Notes under the pieces: model-generated
The model's database searches: none
Told to the model about the DNA's origin: nothing
What the model saw: the letters and a program-made list of their open reading frames with translations, nothing else
In this document: positions 7,841-16,811 of the stretch, piece by piece
How positions within the stretch are numbered: position 1 is the stretch's first letter
How the letters are laid out: every line of letters begins with the position of its first letter
Program-made: the position numbers and the translations under genes
NCBI GenBank assembly: GCA_963816545.1
Contig: CAWFLE010000007.1
Coordinates: forward strand, 868,001 to 932,000
From: Albimonas sp963816545
Lineage (GTDB): Bacteria; Pseudomonadota; Alphaproteobacteria; Rhodobacterales; Rhodobacteraceae
Length of the DNA: 64,000 nucleotides
Direction of reading: 5' to 3'

Positions 7841-10485
7841 TGGCGGATTTCGAGCTGCGTGCCTATCAGCGCGAAGCGCTGCGGGCGCTGCGGGCGTATC
7901 TCCGGCGAGGGCAGGTCCTGGGGGCCGATACCGCCTTCTACGATGCCACGCACGTCCCCTATACACCCGCACCGTACGTCGCCAAGGAGACGCCGTACGT
8001 CTGCCTGCGCATTCCCACGGGAGGGGGAAAAACGGTGGTTGCGGCCCACGCCATCGGGATCGCGTCGCGGGAGCACTTGCAGGCCGACAATCCGATGGTG
8101 CTTTGGCTGGTACCTTCTACGGCAATCCTGGACCAGACGCTTGGCGCGCTCCGCGACCTCACGCACCCCTACCGCCAAGCCCTTGCGGCTGATTTCGGTC
8201 GCAACGTTTCAGTGCTGTCTCTCCCCGAGGCGCTCTCGCTCTCGCGACCAGACGCAACAGGCGGGGCTTGCGTGATCGTGGCAACGATTCAAGCCTTCCG
8301 GGTCGAAGACCGAGAGGGACGGAAAGTCTACGAGGACTCCGGGGCGCTGATGGACCACTTCAGCGGCCTGACGCGGGCGCAGCTCTCCGGCCTGACGACG
8401 ATCGAGGGGGGTGATCGGCCGGTAGCGTCTCTTTGCAACGTGCTCCGCCTTCACCGGCCAATGGTGATCGTCGATGAGGCGCACAATGCTCGCACCGCGC
8501 TCTCTTTCCAAACGCTCGCTCAGCTCGCGCCGTCGATGATCCTGGAAATGACGGCGACGCCCGAGCTGCGGCACGATCCGGAGAAGGGTCTTCAGCCGTC
8601 CAACGTTCTTTTCCACGTCTCTGCGGCGGAGCTGAAGGCAGAGGAGATGATCAAGCTGCCAGTGCGGCTTCAGACGGATCCAGACTGGCGCAAGGCCATC
8701 GCGCAAGCACTCGACTGCCAGACTGCGCTGGAAGATGCGGCCACGGCCGAGGAAGCCGAGACCGGCGAATACATCCGGCCAATCGTGCTCTTTCAGGCCC
8801 AGTCGGCATCGAAGAGTGATCCGCATCGACTGACACCCGACGCCGTGAAAGCCTACCTGATCGACGACAAGCGGGTTGCTCCGGAGCAAATCGCGATACA
8901 CGGCGCGGGCAAAGCCGAGTTGGACGACATCCCGAACATTGAGGCGAGAGACTGCCCCGTTCGGTTCATCATCACGGTACAGAAGCTTCGCGAGGGCTGG
9001 GACTGTCCTTTCGCCTACGTTCTCTGTTCCGTCGCAGAACTGAGCTCCCCGACAGCCGTCGAGCAGATCTTGGGGCGAGTTCTCCGGATGCCGAAGGCCC
9101 GCAGGAAGCGCCGCGACGCCCTGAACCGGGCTTACGCCTTCGTCGCTTCGGTGGATTTCCAGCTGGTGGCTGAGAAGCTGAAGGATGGCCTCGTGGATGG
9201 CGCAGGCTTCGACCGACTTGAGGCGGCGGAACTGATCAAGCCGCACGCGGGCTTGCAGTTCGAAGAGGAACGGGCGGACTATGCCCACCAGTCGGACGCG
9301 CTGCCCGAGGAGCCGGGCGCAACGCCGGCAGATGTGGAACAAGCGATCGAGCGTCTCCCCCCTTCGCTCAAGGCGCGGGTGAGGTTTGATCCCGCTGCAA
9401 GGACGCTTGCGGTGGCGCGACCGCTATCTCGCGACGATCGCAACGCGATGCATCTGGCATTTGCGCGGATGCCGGGCGCAGAACGGGTAATCGACCGGCT
9501 CTTCATCCGGTCGAACCGGATTCAAGCGAGCGAGGCCCCGGAAGGTGTCAGGCCGCCCTTCATCGTGCCGCGCCTCGGCATCGTTCGTCAGGGCGAGCTG
9601 GAGTTGCTCAGCCCCGACCACTTCCTCGACCTGCCGTGGAACCTCGCGGAGTGCGACCCGGAGCCTTTTGGAAATCGCTTCGTGATCCACGACCACACGC
9701 AGACGGGCGAGCTGGACGTGAGCGAGCGCGGGCGGATGAAAATCGGCTTCGTAGGAGCGCTGCACGATCAGCTTGCGATGGCGATCCACGAGCCGGCTTG
9801 GTCTCTGCCCCGCCTCGTGAACTGGGTCGACCGGGGCATCCCGCACCCCGACATCACCAAGCCGGCCGCGCGTATCTTCATCCAGAAGGCCCTGGAAGTG
9901 GTGATGAGGCGGCGAAACTACTCGCTCGACCAGCTCGCCCGCTACAAATATGAGCTGCGGCGAGAACTTGTAGCAGAAATTGAAAAGCTGCGAGCAGAGC
10001 GCGAGAAGACCCAGTTCGGCGCTTTGTTCGCCGCAGATACGAATACGTTTCGAACAAGTTCCGAACTCGGGATCATATTTGACGAGCAGCGGTACGCCTA
10101 CAACCAGCCATACAAGGGGCCAACTGCCTTTACCAAGCACTACTTTCCGATCGTCGGCGACCTGAAGCCAAGTGGGGAGGAGTTCAAATGCGCGGCCCAC
10201 CTCGACCGACACCCGGCCGTCCGCTACTGGGTCCGGAATGTGGATCGCAAGCCGAATGCGTTCTGGCTCCAGCTTTCGAGCCACAAATTCTATCCGGATT
10301 TCGTCGCGCAGCTCCACGACGACCGCATCCTGGTCGTGGAATATAAGGGAGCGGATCGCGTTGAGGCCAGCGCCGAAAAGCTGATGGTGGGCAACCTGTG
10401 GGCGGAAGCGAGCGGCGGGCGGTGTATCTTCACAATGCCCGTGGACTCCGACTTCAGAGAAATCGACCGCGCCGTAGCAGCCTAG
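7840..10485 (+). CDS. res: Type III-like restriction endonuclease (Res), DEAD/DEAH helicase with nuclease domain
   Basis: 881 residues from ATG 7840, coupled to mod. The helicase motor has Walker A IPTGGGKTVVAA near residue 58, the DEAH box IVDEAHNAR near 210, and a second RecA-like domain with QKLREGWDCPFAYVLCS and QILGRVLRMPKA. The C-terminal PD-(D/E)xK-type nuclease motif is FYPDFVAQL followed by LVVEYKGAD at residues ~818-836. It would translocate on DNA with Mod and cut unmethylated foreign DNA. The whole length is open and no key motif is missing, so the pair looks functional. A fragment of a related C-terminus lies at 16.3-16.8 kb. Confidence 0.88.
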   Translation: MADFELRAYQREALRALRAYLRRGQVLGADTAFYDATHVPYTPAPYVAKETPYVCLRIPTGGGKTVVAAHAIGIASREHLQADNPMVLWLVPSTAILDQTLGALRDLTHPYRQALAADFGRNVSVLSLPEALSLSRPDATGGACVIVATIQAFRVEDREGRKVYEDSGALMDHFSGLTRAQLSGLTTIEGGDRPVASLCNVLRLHRPMVIVDEAHNARTALSFQTLAQLAPSMILEMTATPELRHDPEKGLQPSNVLFHVSAAELKAEEMIKLPVRLQTDPDWRKAIAQALDCQTALEDAATAEEAETGEYIRPIVLFQAQSASKSDPHRLTPDAVKAYLIDDKRVAPEQIAIHGAGKAELDDIPNIEARDCPVRFIITVQKLREGWDCPFAYVLCSVAELSSPTAVEQILGRVLRMPKARRKRRDALNRAYAFVASVDFQLVAEKLKDGLVDGAGFDRLEAAELIKPHAGLQFEEERADYAHQSDALPEEPGATPADVEQAIERLPPSLKARVRFDPAARTLAVARPLSRDDRNAMHLAFARMPGAERVIDRLFIRSNRIQASEAPEGVRPPFIVPRLGIVRQGELELLSPDHFLDLPWNLAECDPEPFGNRFVIHDHTQTGELDVSERGRMKIGFVGALHDQLAMAIHEPAWSLPRLVNWVDRGIPHPDITKPAARIFIQKALEVVMRRRNYSLDQLARYKYELRRELVAEIEKLRAEREKTQFGALFAADTNTFRTSSELGIIFDEQRYAYNQPYKGPTAFTKHYFPIVGDLKPSGEEFKCAAHLDRHPAVRYWVRNVDRKPNAFWLQLSSHKFYPDFVAQLHDDRILVVEYKGADRVEASAEKLMVGNLWAEASGGRCIFTMPVDSDFREIDRAVAA

Positions 10486-10549
10486 CAGCAAAGGAAGAGC
10501 CCTTCCCTTCCTCCAGAGGCCGCCGACAGCTCGCCCAACTGCTATCCTG

Positions 10550-10687
10550 CTACCTCGTCCGCTGCCCTCGATAAGCGGGGACCTCGCTTTCCACAGTTCT
10601 TGCCGCAGCAGGCCGCGTCCTGGGTTCCGCCTCCTCCTCCCGCTTCAGTAGGCGGAGCGCCCTGGCGCGGAGAGTGTCGCGGAGCAT
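10550..10687 (-). CDS. 45-residue basic peptide, possible mobilisation accessory
   Basis: ATG 10687 overlaps the stop of the membrane-anchored gene (TGATG), and the frame ends at TAG 10550. The peptide starts MLRDTLRARALRLLKREEE and is Arg/Glu-rich, probably helical. It shares the reading frame of the relaxase, so it may instead be the relaxase C-terminus. No homologue is recognised. The coupling to the upstream stop is the main support. Confidence 0.4.
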   Translation of the reverse strand: MLRDTLRARALRLLKREEEAEPRTRPAAARTVESEVPAYRGQRTR

Positions 10688-11755
10688 CAGGAGTTCCAGA
10701 AATATCCGGCGGACACGGCGAGCACGATCGGCATCGCCCACCAGAGGAGGAAGCACCGCCGGGGCGCCGGTTCCGGATCGTGCGGCGAAGGGCGGAAGTC
10801 GGTCGCCGGGCTCTCCTTTCGCTCCTCGATCAAGAGCGAAAGCTGGCGCTGAAGGCTGTCGAGGCGCTTCGTCATCTCTGAGATGCGCGCACCCGTCTCG
10901 GCTTGCCTCGCCATCACCTCCGCGACCCCGCCCAGGGTCCGCTCCGAGTGCCGGGCGGCCCTCTCGGCGCTCGAACGGGTGTCTCTCATCGCCGCTTCCC
11001 AATCCATCGGTTCGCCTGTCATCGCATTCTGCCTCCTTCATTTCGTTGATCTGCCGGATCAGCTTGTTCGCGCTGGCTCTGCTGAAGCCGGCGTCAATCC
11101 GCTTCCAAGTGTCCTTCGACGTGTGAGGCCGCCCCCGCTCGGCCATTCGTCGAGCGGCCGGTCCTTCGTAAATCGTGGGGATGCGCTCGCAACCGCGCGC
11201 CTCGTTCGACAGGTTCGAGATCGTCGAGGCTTGGCCGTAGCCCCACCGGCTCATCCGCTCGTTGTGCGTCTTGGCCCACAGCGCGGCCGCCTTCTCGATC
11301 GCGTTCTTCCGCGCCATCCCGAGGACGCTGCGCGGGCGCCCGCGCCCGCCACCACGTTCGAAGGCATCGAAGGCGACAAGATGGAAATGGGGGTTCCGTC
11401 GGTCGTTGTTCGCCTGATCGTGGATCGTCAGAACGTATCCCGCGACGCCCTGCGTCAGCGCTTCCGCGAACGCCTGCGCCAGTTCAACTCGCTGGTCGGG
11501 CGTAGCCTCCACCGGGAGCGCAACGATGAAGCGTTCCGCGACCCGGCCGCCCCGCTTCTCGGCGGCGGTTTCGGCCTGCCGCGCTACTGTCGCATCGTCT
11601 CCCCCGGTTCTTTGGCGGATCACCTCACGCGCCGCCGCCTGTCTCGTGATGTATCGGAGATGCGCCAGCGTCTGACCCCGGACTGCCGCGCGCGCATTGC
11701 TGCCCCGCTTGGGTGAATAGGTCTTCACTGAGTGCCTGAATGAGAAGAGAGCCAT
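10550..11755 (-). CDS. MobA/MobL-family relaxase
   Basis: 401 residues as an open frame. The N-terminal ~240 residues are a MobA/MobL (MOBQ-type) relaxase: FRHSVKTYSPKRG, AHLRYITR, and the HUH metal motif NPHFHLVAFD. Such enzymes nick an origin of transfer and lead the strand into the recipient. From about 11035 down to 10690 the frame turns into Arg/Gly/Asp-rich sequence that overlaps a better-looking small gene in another frame, so the true C-terminus is doubtful; the relaxase may have ended near 11020 before a frameshift. It reads opposite to the rest of the island. An oriT should lie in the 11756-12177 gap. Confidence 0.75.
   Translation of the reverse strand: MALFSFRHSVKTYSPKRGSNARAAVRGQTLAHLRYITRQAAAREVIRQRTGGDDATVARQAETAAEKRGGRVAERFIVALPVEATPDQRVELAQAFAEALTQGVAGYVLTIHDQANNDRRNPHFHLVAFDAFERGGGRGRPRSVLGMARKNAIEKAAALWAKTHNERMSRWGYGQASTISNLSNEARGCERIPTIYEGPAARRMAERGRPHTSKDTWKRIDAGFSRASANKLIRQINEMKEAECDDRRTDGLGSGDERHPFERREGRPALGADPGRGRGGDGEASRDGCAHLRDDEAPRQPSAPAFALDRGAKGEPGDRLPPFAARSGTGAPAVLPPLVGDADRARRVRRIFLELLMLRDTLRARALRLLKREEEAEPRTRPAAARTVESEVPAYRGQRTR
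10687..11022 (-). CDS. Small coiled-coil protein with C-terminal membrane anchor, overlapping the relaxase frame
   Basis: 111 residues from ATG 11022. The N-terminal ~75 residues are charged and heptad-like (AAMRDTRSSAERAARHSE, MTKRLDSLQRQLSLLIEE), followed by a basic segment and a C-terminal hydrophobic helix (CFLLWWAMPIVLAVSAGYF). The composition is that of a real tail-anchored protein, whereas the overlapping relaxase reading is low in complexity. The stop overlaps the next start (TGATG at 10689-10685), which argues for an expressed operon. Plasmid mobilisation modules such as RSF1010 also carry a membrane-associated accessory gene (mobB) inside the relaxase gene in another frame. Function here is inferred only. 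Confidence 0.6.
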   Translation of the reverse strand: MTGEPMDWEAAMRDTRSSAERAARHSERTLGGVAEVMARQAETGARISEMTKRLDSLQRQLSLLIEERKESPATDFRPSPHDPEPAPRRCFLLWWAMPIVLAVSAGYFWNS

Positions 11756-12177
11756 CGCCGTTTTGGAAGTGAGGATAAAATTCTTATTTTATCCGTTGTG
11801 CGCCTTCAAACCTAAGTAGGAAAAAATGCAGCACCTTCCCAAGAATCAACAGTCCCTCATCAGGGTCTCTTTGCTTGCTCTCGCGCATTGCCGGAGATAC
11901 CGCCTCCACGACTTCAACAGCCGAGACCTTCCGGACGATCTCCTCGTTCAGCTCGGGTCGGAGCTGGTCGATGTTCTGGAAGCGCGGTTGGCTGCCACTC
12001 CCCCGCAAGTTGCGTCTAAGTCCAGCTCCCCGGATCCGGAAACGGGAGGACCCCAGTTTTCCAAGGAAAAGGTAAGCGTGCGATAACCACGAAAGACGAT
12101 CCACGCGTTTCCGAGCCCACCGCGAAGTAACCAGTTCCTCCTTGAGCCCTCGCCATTCATTCTGAAAGGAGGCAAAC
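11756..12177. other. Gap between relaxase and DUF3987 gene, possible oriT region
   Basis: This ~420 bp separates two divergent genes of the island and has an AT-rich piece near 11775-11830, unusual here. Two short ORFs cross it, one on each strand (86 and 106 residues). The plus one (11826-12086) has a purine-rich sequence before its ATG but no recognisable family. A mobilisation origin or replication origin could sit here; no clear inverted repeat was confirmed by eye. Confidence 0.35.
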
Positions 12178-13716
12178 GTGGTTCAAGAAGGTCAGTGCGG
12201 CACCTTATTAGGCCGCCCCTACGTCGAAGCTCTTTCTGCAACTGCTTCTCTAGCTGGTAGTGCGGCAGTCCTGCCTGTGGGGAACTGTGGCGGCCCGCGC
12301 CCGATCAGGATCGGCGCCGCGTGCCCGATGCCGTTCCCCCTTCACGCCCTCGGCCGCGAAGGCGCGGCGGCGGCGGAGGCGCTGCGCCGCACGATCCTGG
12401 CGCCGGACGCCATCTGCGGTCAGAGCATCCTCACCGCGATGTCCGTTGCAGCGAGCCTCTTCGGCAAGGTCCGCTCCTTCCACGGAGGCGCCCTGCCCAT
12501 CGCCGCCTACTTCATCACGGTGGCGCGAAGCGGCGAGCGCAAGACCACCGCCGACGAGGCGGCGATGAAGGGCGTGCGAGGCTTCGAAAAGGAGATGAGA
12601 CGGCGCTATGCGGAGGCCGAAGCCGCTCGCAGAGCTGCCGAAGAGGACCGGAGCGGCAAGCGTGGCAAGGCGAAGAGGGATGATGATCGGGGACCCAGTG
12701 CGGAGATCCTCGCCACCGACCCGACCTTCGAGGGACTGCTCGACGCGATGTCCCGCGGCCCCGGCACGGCGTGCCTGGCGAACGACGATGCCGCTGGCTT
12801 CTTCGGCGGCTTCGCGATGAGCCGGGACCAGCGCCAGAAGACGATCAGCGGACTCTCGCAGATCTTCAGCGGCTCCGAGGTGAAGCGCCCCCGCGCCCAC
12901 GGCTCCAATGAGCTGGTCGGGGGGGTCCCGCTGACCCTCCACCTGATGTTTCAGCCCTACCTGCTGCCGCAGGTCTATGGCGATCAACAGATGTGCGAGC
13001 AAGGCATCCTTCCGCGCGTGCTTCCCGCCTACCCGGAGTCCTCGATCGGCAGCCGCTTCTTTCGCAAACCCGCGCAGCCGGATCTGGATGCGCTGGCCTC
13101 CTTCAACCGCCGGTGCCTCGACATCCTGCGGGAGTTTCACGCCGCCAAGGAGCTGCACGCCGCTCCGATGGATGTTCTCGCGGAGGAGCAAAGGGTCTTG
13201 CCGCTCTCGTCGGAAGCGGAACGGCTCCTGATCGACCTCGCCGACAAGGTCGAGGCGGCCTCTGCGCCGGGGAAGAGCTACGCCGGCATCAGCTCTTTCG
13301 CCGCGCGCGCCGCGGAGAACGCCACGCGGCTCGCCGCCATCATCACCCTCTTCGACAATCCGGCCGCCACCGAGGTGGAGGCATCGGCGGTCGAGAACGC
13401 GCGCGAGTTGATGCGCTACTACCTGACGACGCAGAGGCATCTGTGCCGGGTCTCTCTCGCAGACCGGAAGGAGGCGGACGCGGCGGAACTGGGAACGTGG
13501 CTCTTCGGGCAGTTCGGTGCGGATGTGGCGACCCACGATCAGCGGGTGTCCCAATACGCGCCGGCGAAGTTCCGGGATATGGCCGCGCGCCGTGCGGCCC
13601 TGAACATCCTCGCACGCCACCGCTGGATCGAAATGCTGCCGGCCAACTCCATCATCGACGGCTCGCCCAGGAAGATCGCCTTCCGCATCAGCCCGGACAT
13701 CGAAAGCGTTCTTTGA
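12178..13716 (+). CDS. DUF3987 domain protein (helicase/primase-like) of the island
   Basis: 512 residues from GTG 12178, set by a strong AAAGGAGG seven bases upstream. The central part has the DUF3987 signature: YFITVARSGERKTTADEA (a P-loop-like segment), LATDPTFEGLLDAMSRGPG and a later TLHLMFQPYLLPQVYGD region. Family members occur on plasmids, prophages and islands, often with a primase, and are thought to act in element replication; the biochemical role is unproven. It ends ~190 bp before the right attachment repeat. A hairpin without a T run follows the stop. Confidence 0.75.
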   Translation: MVQEGQCGTLLGRPYVEALSATASLAGSAAVLPVGNCGGPRPIRIGAACPMPFPLHALGREGAAAAEALRRTILAPDAICGQSILTAMSVAASLFGKVRSFHGGALPIAAYFITVARSGERKTTADEAAMKGVRGFEKEMRRRYAEAEAARRAAEEDRSGKRGKAKRDDDRGPSAEILATDPTFEGLLDAMSRGPGTACLANDDAAGFFGGFAMSRDQRQKTISGLSQIFSGSEVKRPRAHGSNELVGGVPLTLHLMFQPYLLPQVYGDQQMCEQGILPRVLPAYPESSIGSRFFRKPAQPDLDALASFNRRCLDILREFHAAKELHAAPMDVLAEEQRVLPLSSEAERLLIDLADKVEAASAPGKSYAGISSFAARAAENATRLAAIITLFDNPAATEVEASAVENARELMRYYLTTQRHLCRVSLADRKEADAAELGTWLFGQFGADVATHDQRVSQYAPAKFRDMAARRAALNILARHRWIEMLPANSIIDGSPRKIAFRISPDIESVL

Positions 13717-13724
13717 TCTTGCGA

Positions 13725-13748
13725 GGCCCTGCCGCGATCGGCAGGGCC
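13725..13748 (+). terminator. Hairpin after the DUF3987 gene
   Basis: Perfect 9-bp stem GGCCCTGCC / GGCAGGGCC with a 6-base loop, 9 bp after the stop codon. There is no T run, so it may be an RNA-stabilising or weak terminator structure. Confidence 0.5.
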
Positions 13749-13907
13749 CGCCCCCGAGGCTCCTCCACCCGAGTAGCGGAGTAGCGGTTTCAGGCTCGCA
13801 CCTGCACCCTTGTCTGCCGCCCTGCGCTGTGCACTATGCAGTGCAGAAGGCCGGTTCGCAGCGGGTCGGCCTTTGTTTTGACTGAGATTTCTTAGACTGG
13901 CTGCGAG

Positions 13908-13924
13908 TCCTACCGCCGGAGCCA
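13908..13924 (+). repeat. attR-type repeat, copy of the tRNA-Asn 3' end
   Basis: TCCTACCGCCGGAGCCA, identical to 3825-3841 in the tRNA gene. It closes the first island and would be the left border (attL) of the second, truncated element that follows with its own integrase. No third copy was seen further right in the window. Confidence 0.85.
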
Positions 13925-14145
13925 TTCCCGTCAGACCACCCCCGAAATCTCCGGTGAAATAAGGGTCCGCTCCCTCGGGGCGGATCCGGGATTCAATGCT
14001 CTCGCCCCTCGCGGCGGGAAAATTCAATCCCTGGCTGTCGATCGTGCTCCTCGCTGTGCGCCACGCTGCGCCCGGCCGCCCGGAACGGGGGCCCGGGCCC
14101 GGCCTGCCCCCGTGCCGTAGGCACGGGGCCCCCGGGGGCAGAGAC

Positions 14146-16212
14146 ATGCCGGAGCATCTCAGCCGACGCGGCCGGATCTGGTGGTGGAGACGCCGCTAGC
14201 CGAAGCGAGTCGAACCAGCGGCGCGCTCGCGTCTCTCGGTTTCGCTCCGGACGCTCGTGCTTCTCGAGGCGAGGGATCGGGGGCGTCGCATGACGCTCCT
14301 CTCCCGGATCGCCTTCGAGCGGTGCGACGAGGCGGGTCCGGACGTGGTGAAGGCTGAACAGATCGAGCGGGTCGTCCTCGACCTCATGCGCTTCGAGATC
14401 GAGGCGGCGGAGACGCTGCGCGAGCTAGGGCCGCGGCGCAGCCCCTCGGAGATCGCCGCCCGGCTCGACCTCGAACGCGCCACCGAGGCCGCTTTGCGCC
14501 GTGCGCTCGCCCTGCAGGACGATGCGCCGGTCGCCGCACATCTGCGTGCGGCGCTGGCGCGGGCCGGCCTTCAGGTTCCGGAAGACGGCGACGACTGGCG
14601 CCGGCTGGCGCGACGTGCGGCCCGCGGCCTGCTGGAGGTCAACGCGGAGAACATGCGTCGCGAACAGGGCGTCTATCTCGACGATCGGCGGCTGCAGGCG
14701 GTCTTCGCCTCCGCGCCGGCCCATTCGGCGCCGGCCTGGTCGCCTTCGCCCCAGCCGGCCTGGGTGCAGGCGTCGCATCCCTCTTGGGCGACCGCTCCGA
14801 GCGCTCCGGCCGCCCCTCCCGTGCAGCCGACGGCCGAACTCGGGGTGCTGACGCAGCTTATGCCTTGCCAGAGCCCGCCGGCCGTCGTGCCCGAGCCGAG
14901 CCCGAGCCTGCCCGATCAGGAAGCGGCGAACCGAACTCCGGTCGTCGCACGCGTCGCGCAGCCGCAGGCGGCGGCAGCGCCGATCGCTGGCGCGGCCGCC
15001 GAAGAGAAGGCCTGTCCGACCATTTCAGAAGGATTCGCCAAGTTCTGCACGATGAAGATCGCGGGAAGCCCGAAATGGGCGAAGTCTAGCCTCCCCAACG
15101 CCCTCTCGATCCAAAAGCTCATGATCGGTCATTTCGGAGATCGGCCGATAAACTTGCTGCCTCATGACGAACTGAAGGAGTTCTTCGAGCTGGTGGGAAG
15201 GCTCCCAGGCAACCATCACCGCAGCTGCAACGACAACCGCAGCGTGCAGGAAATCCTCGACGCGCTAGATAATAAGGAGACGGAGGAGCGCTTCGCCGCG
15301 GAAGAGGAGGCGCGGGCGCAGGGCCTCTCGGAGCGGATGATCGAGGAAAAGGGCCAGGAGAAGATCGCGTCCCGTCTCGCGCCCGGCACCGTGATCCGGC
15401 ACATGCGGACCGCGCAGGCGATGCTCGAGCAGTTCGTGCCGAGCCACCTCGCGGCGAACCCGATGAAGGGCGTCGTCTGGACGAATGAGGAGGAGAAGAA
15501 ACGCAAGGAGATCTACGCGGCGGGCGGTCGGCGCGAATGGGGCGACGACGGCCTCAAGAAGCTGTTCGCCACCCCGATCTTCCTTCAGCGGCTGACCGAT
15601 CCCGACGACCCGCTGTTCTGGGCGCCGCTGATCGCGCTCCTGACCGGCATGCGGATGGAGGAGATCCTGCAGCTCCATGTGGACGATTTCGAGACCGAGG
15701 ACGGCGTCCTGTTCATTCGAATCCAACTGCGCCACAACTCCACGCTGAAGACCCTGGCGGCGCGCCGGAAGATCCCGGTCCACTCGGAGTTGATCCGCCT
15801 CGGGATCACGCGTCTCATCGCGCTGCGGCGTGCTCAGGGCGAGACGCACCTGTTCCCGCATCTCACGCGGAGCGAGGTGACCGGCCGGCTGAGCACCAAC
15901 TTCTCGAAGAAGTTTACCCGGTACCGGCAGGAACACGACGTCTACCATCCTCAGTGCGACTTCCATTCGTTCCGCACCGAGCACCATGTCCGCCTGAAGC
16001 GCGCCGGCGTCGGCTACCATGAGCGCCAGGTGCTGCTGGGCCACGAGATCACCGATACGACGGACACGCATTACGACCCCAGCGGTTTGCCGATGTCGAT
16101 CTTCCAAGAGTTCGTGAACCGGGTGCGCATTGACCTCAGCGGGGTGCGCTCGCCGTTCGAGGAGCAGGCCCAGCGAAACGGGGCGGTTGTCGCGTTCAGA
16201 GCCCGCTCCTGA
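14146..16212 (+). pseudogene. int: Second tyrosine integrase, with in-frame TAG near its start
   Basis: ATG 14146 begins a block like the first integrase (RRGRIWWWRRR), but TAG at 14197-14199 stops it after 17 codons. The same frame then runs open to 16212: SLRTLVLLEARDRG, a Pro/Ala-rich linker at ~14700-14990, a core-binding region and the catalytic domain (LTGMRMEEILQL, HSFRTEHHVRL, GHEITDTTDTHYD). GTG 14257 could restart translation and give 651 residues lacking only the N-terminal block, so activity may survive. Domain order and motifs match the first integrase closely. It directly follows the second tRNA-end repeat, as expected for a tandem insertion at the same site. Confidence 0.8.
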
Positions 16213-16326
16213 GCAGACGGGGCGGCTTGATCCGAAACTGAAACCCCCGGTGTGAAGCTTATCGGCGTTCGTCCGCAGGATGTTGCACAAGGCGGCCTCG
16301 GACGCCGGAATGGCAGCCGCCGCACT

Positions 16327-16811
16327 TGCTCAACCACGCCGCTCGCGTGGCGCCCTCACGGCCGCCCGCATCTGTCAAGCGGCCCGGCCCCATGCTTCAT
16401 CTTCTCGACCGTCAGGAAGACGTTGCCGGTCGTTCGCGCCCACAGCCTGCCGATCAGGTCCTTCTAGCGCGCATCCGCGCCGCCCGCGAGCATCGCCCCC
16501 TTGTACTCGACGACGAAGACCCGCCCGTCGCGGAGGCGAGCGACGAAATCGGGAAAGAACCGACCGTTGACCCGCGGCAGCCAGAACGAGTCCTCGTGAC
16601 GCGCGACATTGCGGGCCCAGACCTCGACTTCCTCAAGGCTGTCCAGGGCCCAGGCGCACCGGAACTCCTCCCCGCCGGGGTTCCCGTCGATGAGCGGAGC
16701 GCGATCCGGGCCCAAGAGATGGCGGGTGAACCGGACCGACCCTATCGGGTGCGTCGGCACGTTGCGGTAGACAGTATCGTCAAAACGCACGACAGCGTCC
16801 GGACGAAACGG
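16327..16811 (-). pseudogene. C-terminal fragment of a second Res-like restriction subunit
   Basis: On the minus strand the reading RFTRHLLGPDRAPL, NPGGEEFRCAWALD, NGRFFPDFVARL and VFVVEYKGAML parallels the last ~130 residues of the Res at 7840-10485 (same PDF...EYK nuclease motif). A TAG interrupts it at about 16467, after which GRLWARTTGNVFLTVEKM continues in the same frame, followed by a frameshift. The N-terminal part is absent because IS256 begins at 16812. So the second element once had its own restriction gene. Confidence 0.75.

Larger units (their letters stand above)
3842..13924. mobile_element. Genomic island integrated in tRNA-Asn
   Basis: About 10.1 kb between the tRNA 3' end and its 17-bp copy. 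Cargo in order: tyrosine integrase (now in three frames), Mod and Res of a type III-like system, a MobA/MobL relaxase operon on the other strand, and a DUF3987 protein. The mod region holds noticeably AT-richer stretches (for example 6530-6620) than the chromosome around it, which supports acquisition. The relaxase suggests it could be mobilised by a helper conjugation system. With its integrase broken it may be stuck unless the neighbouring integrase acts in trans. Confidence 0.85.
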
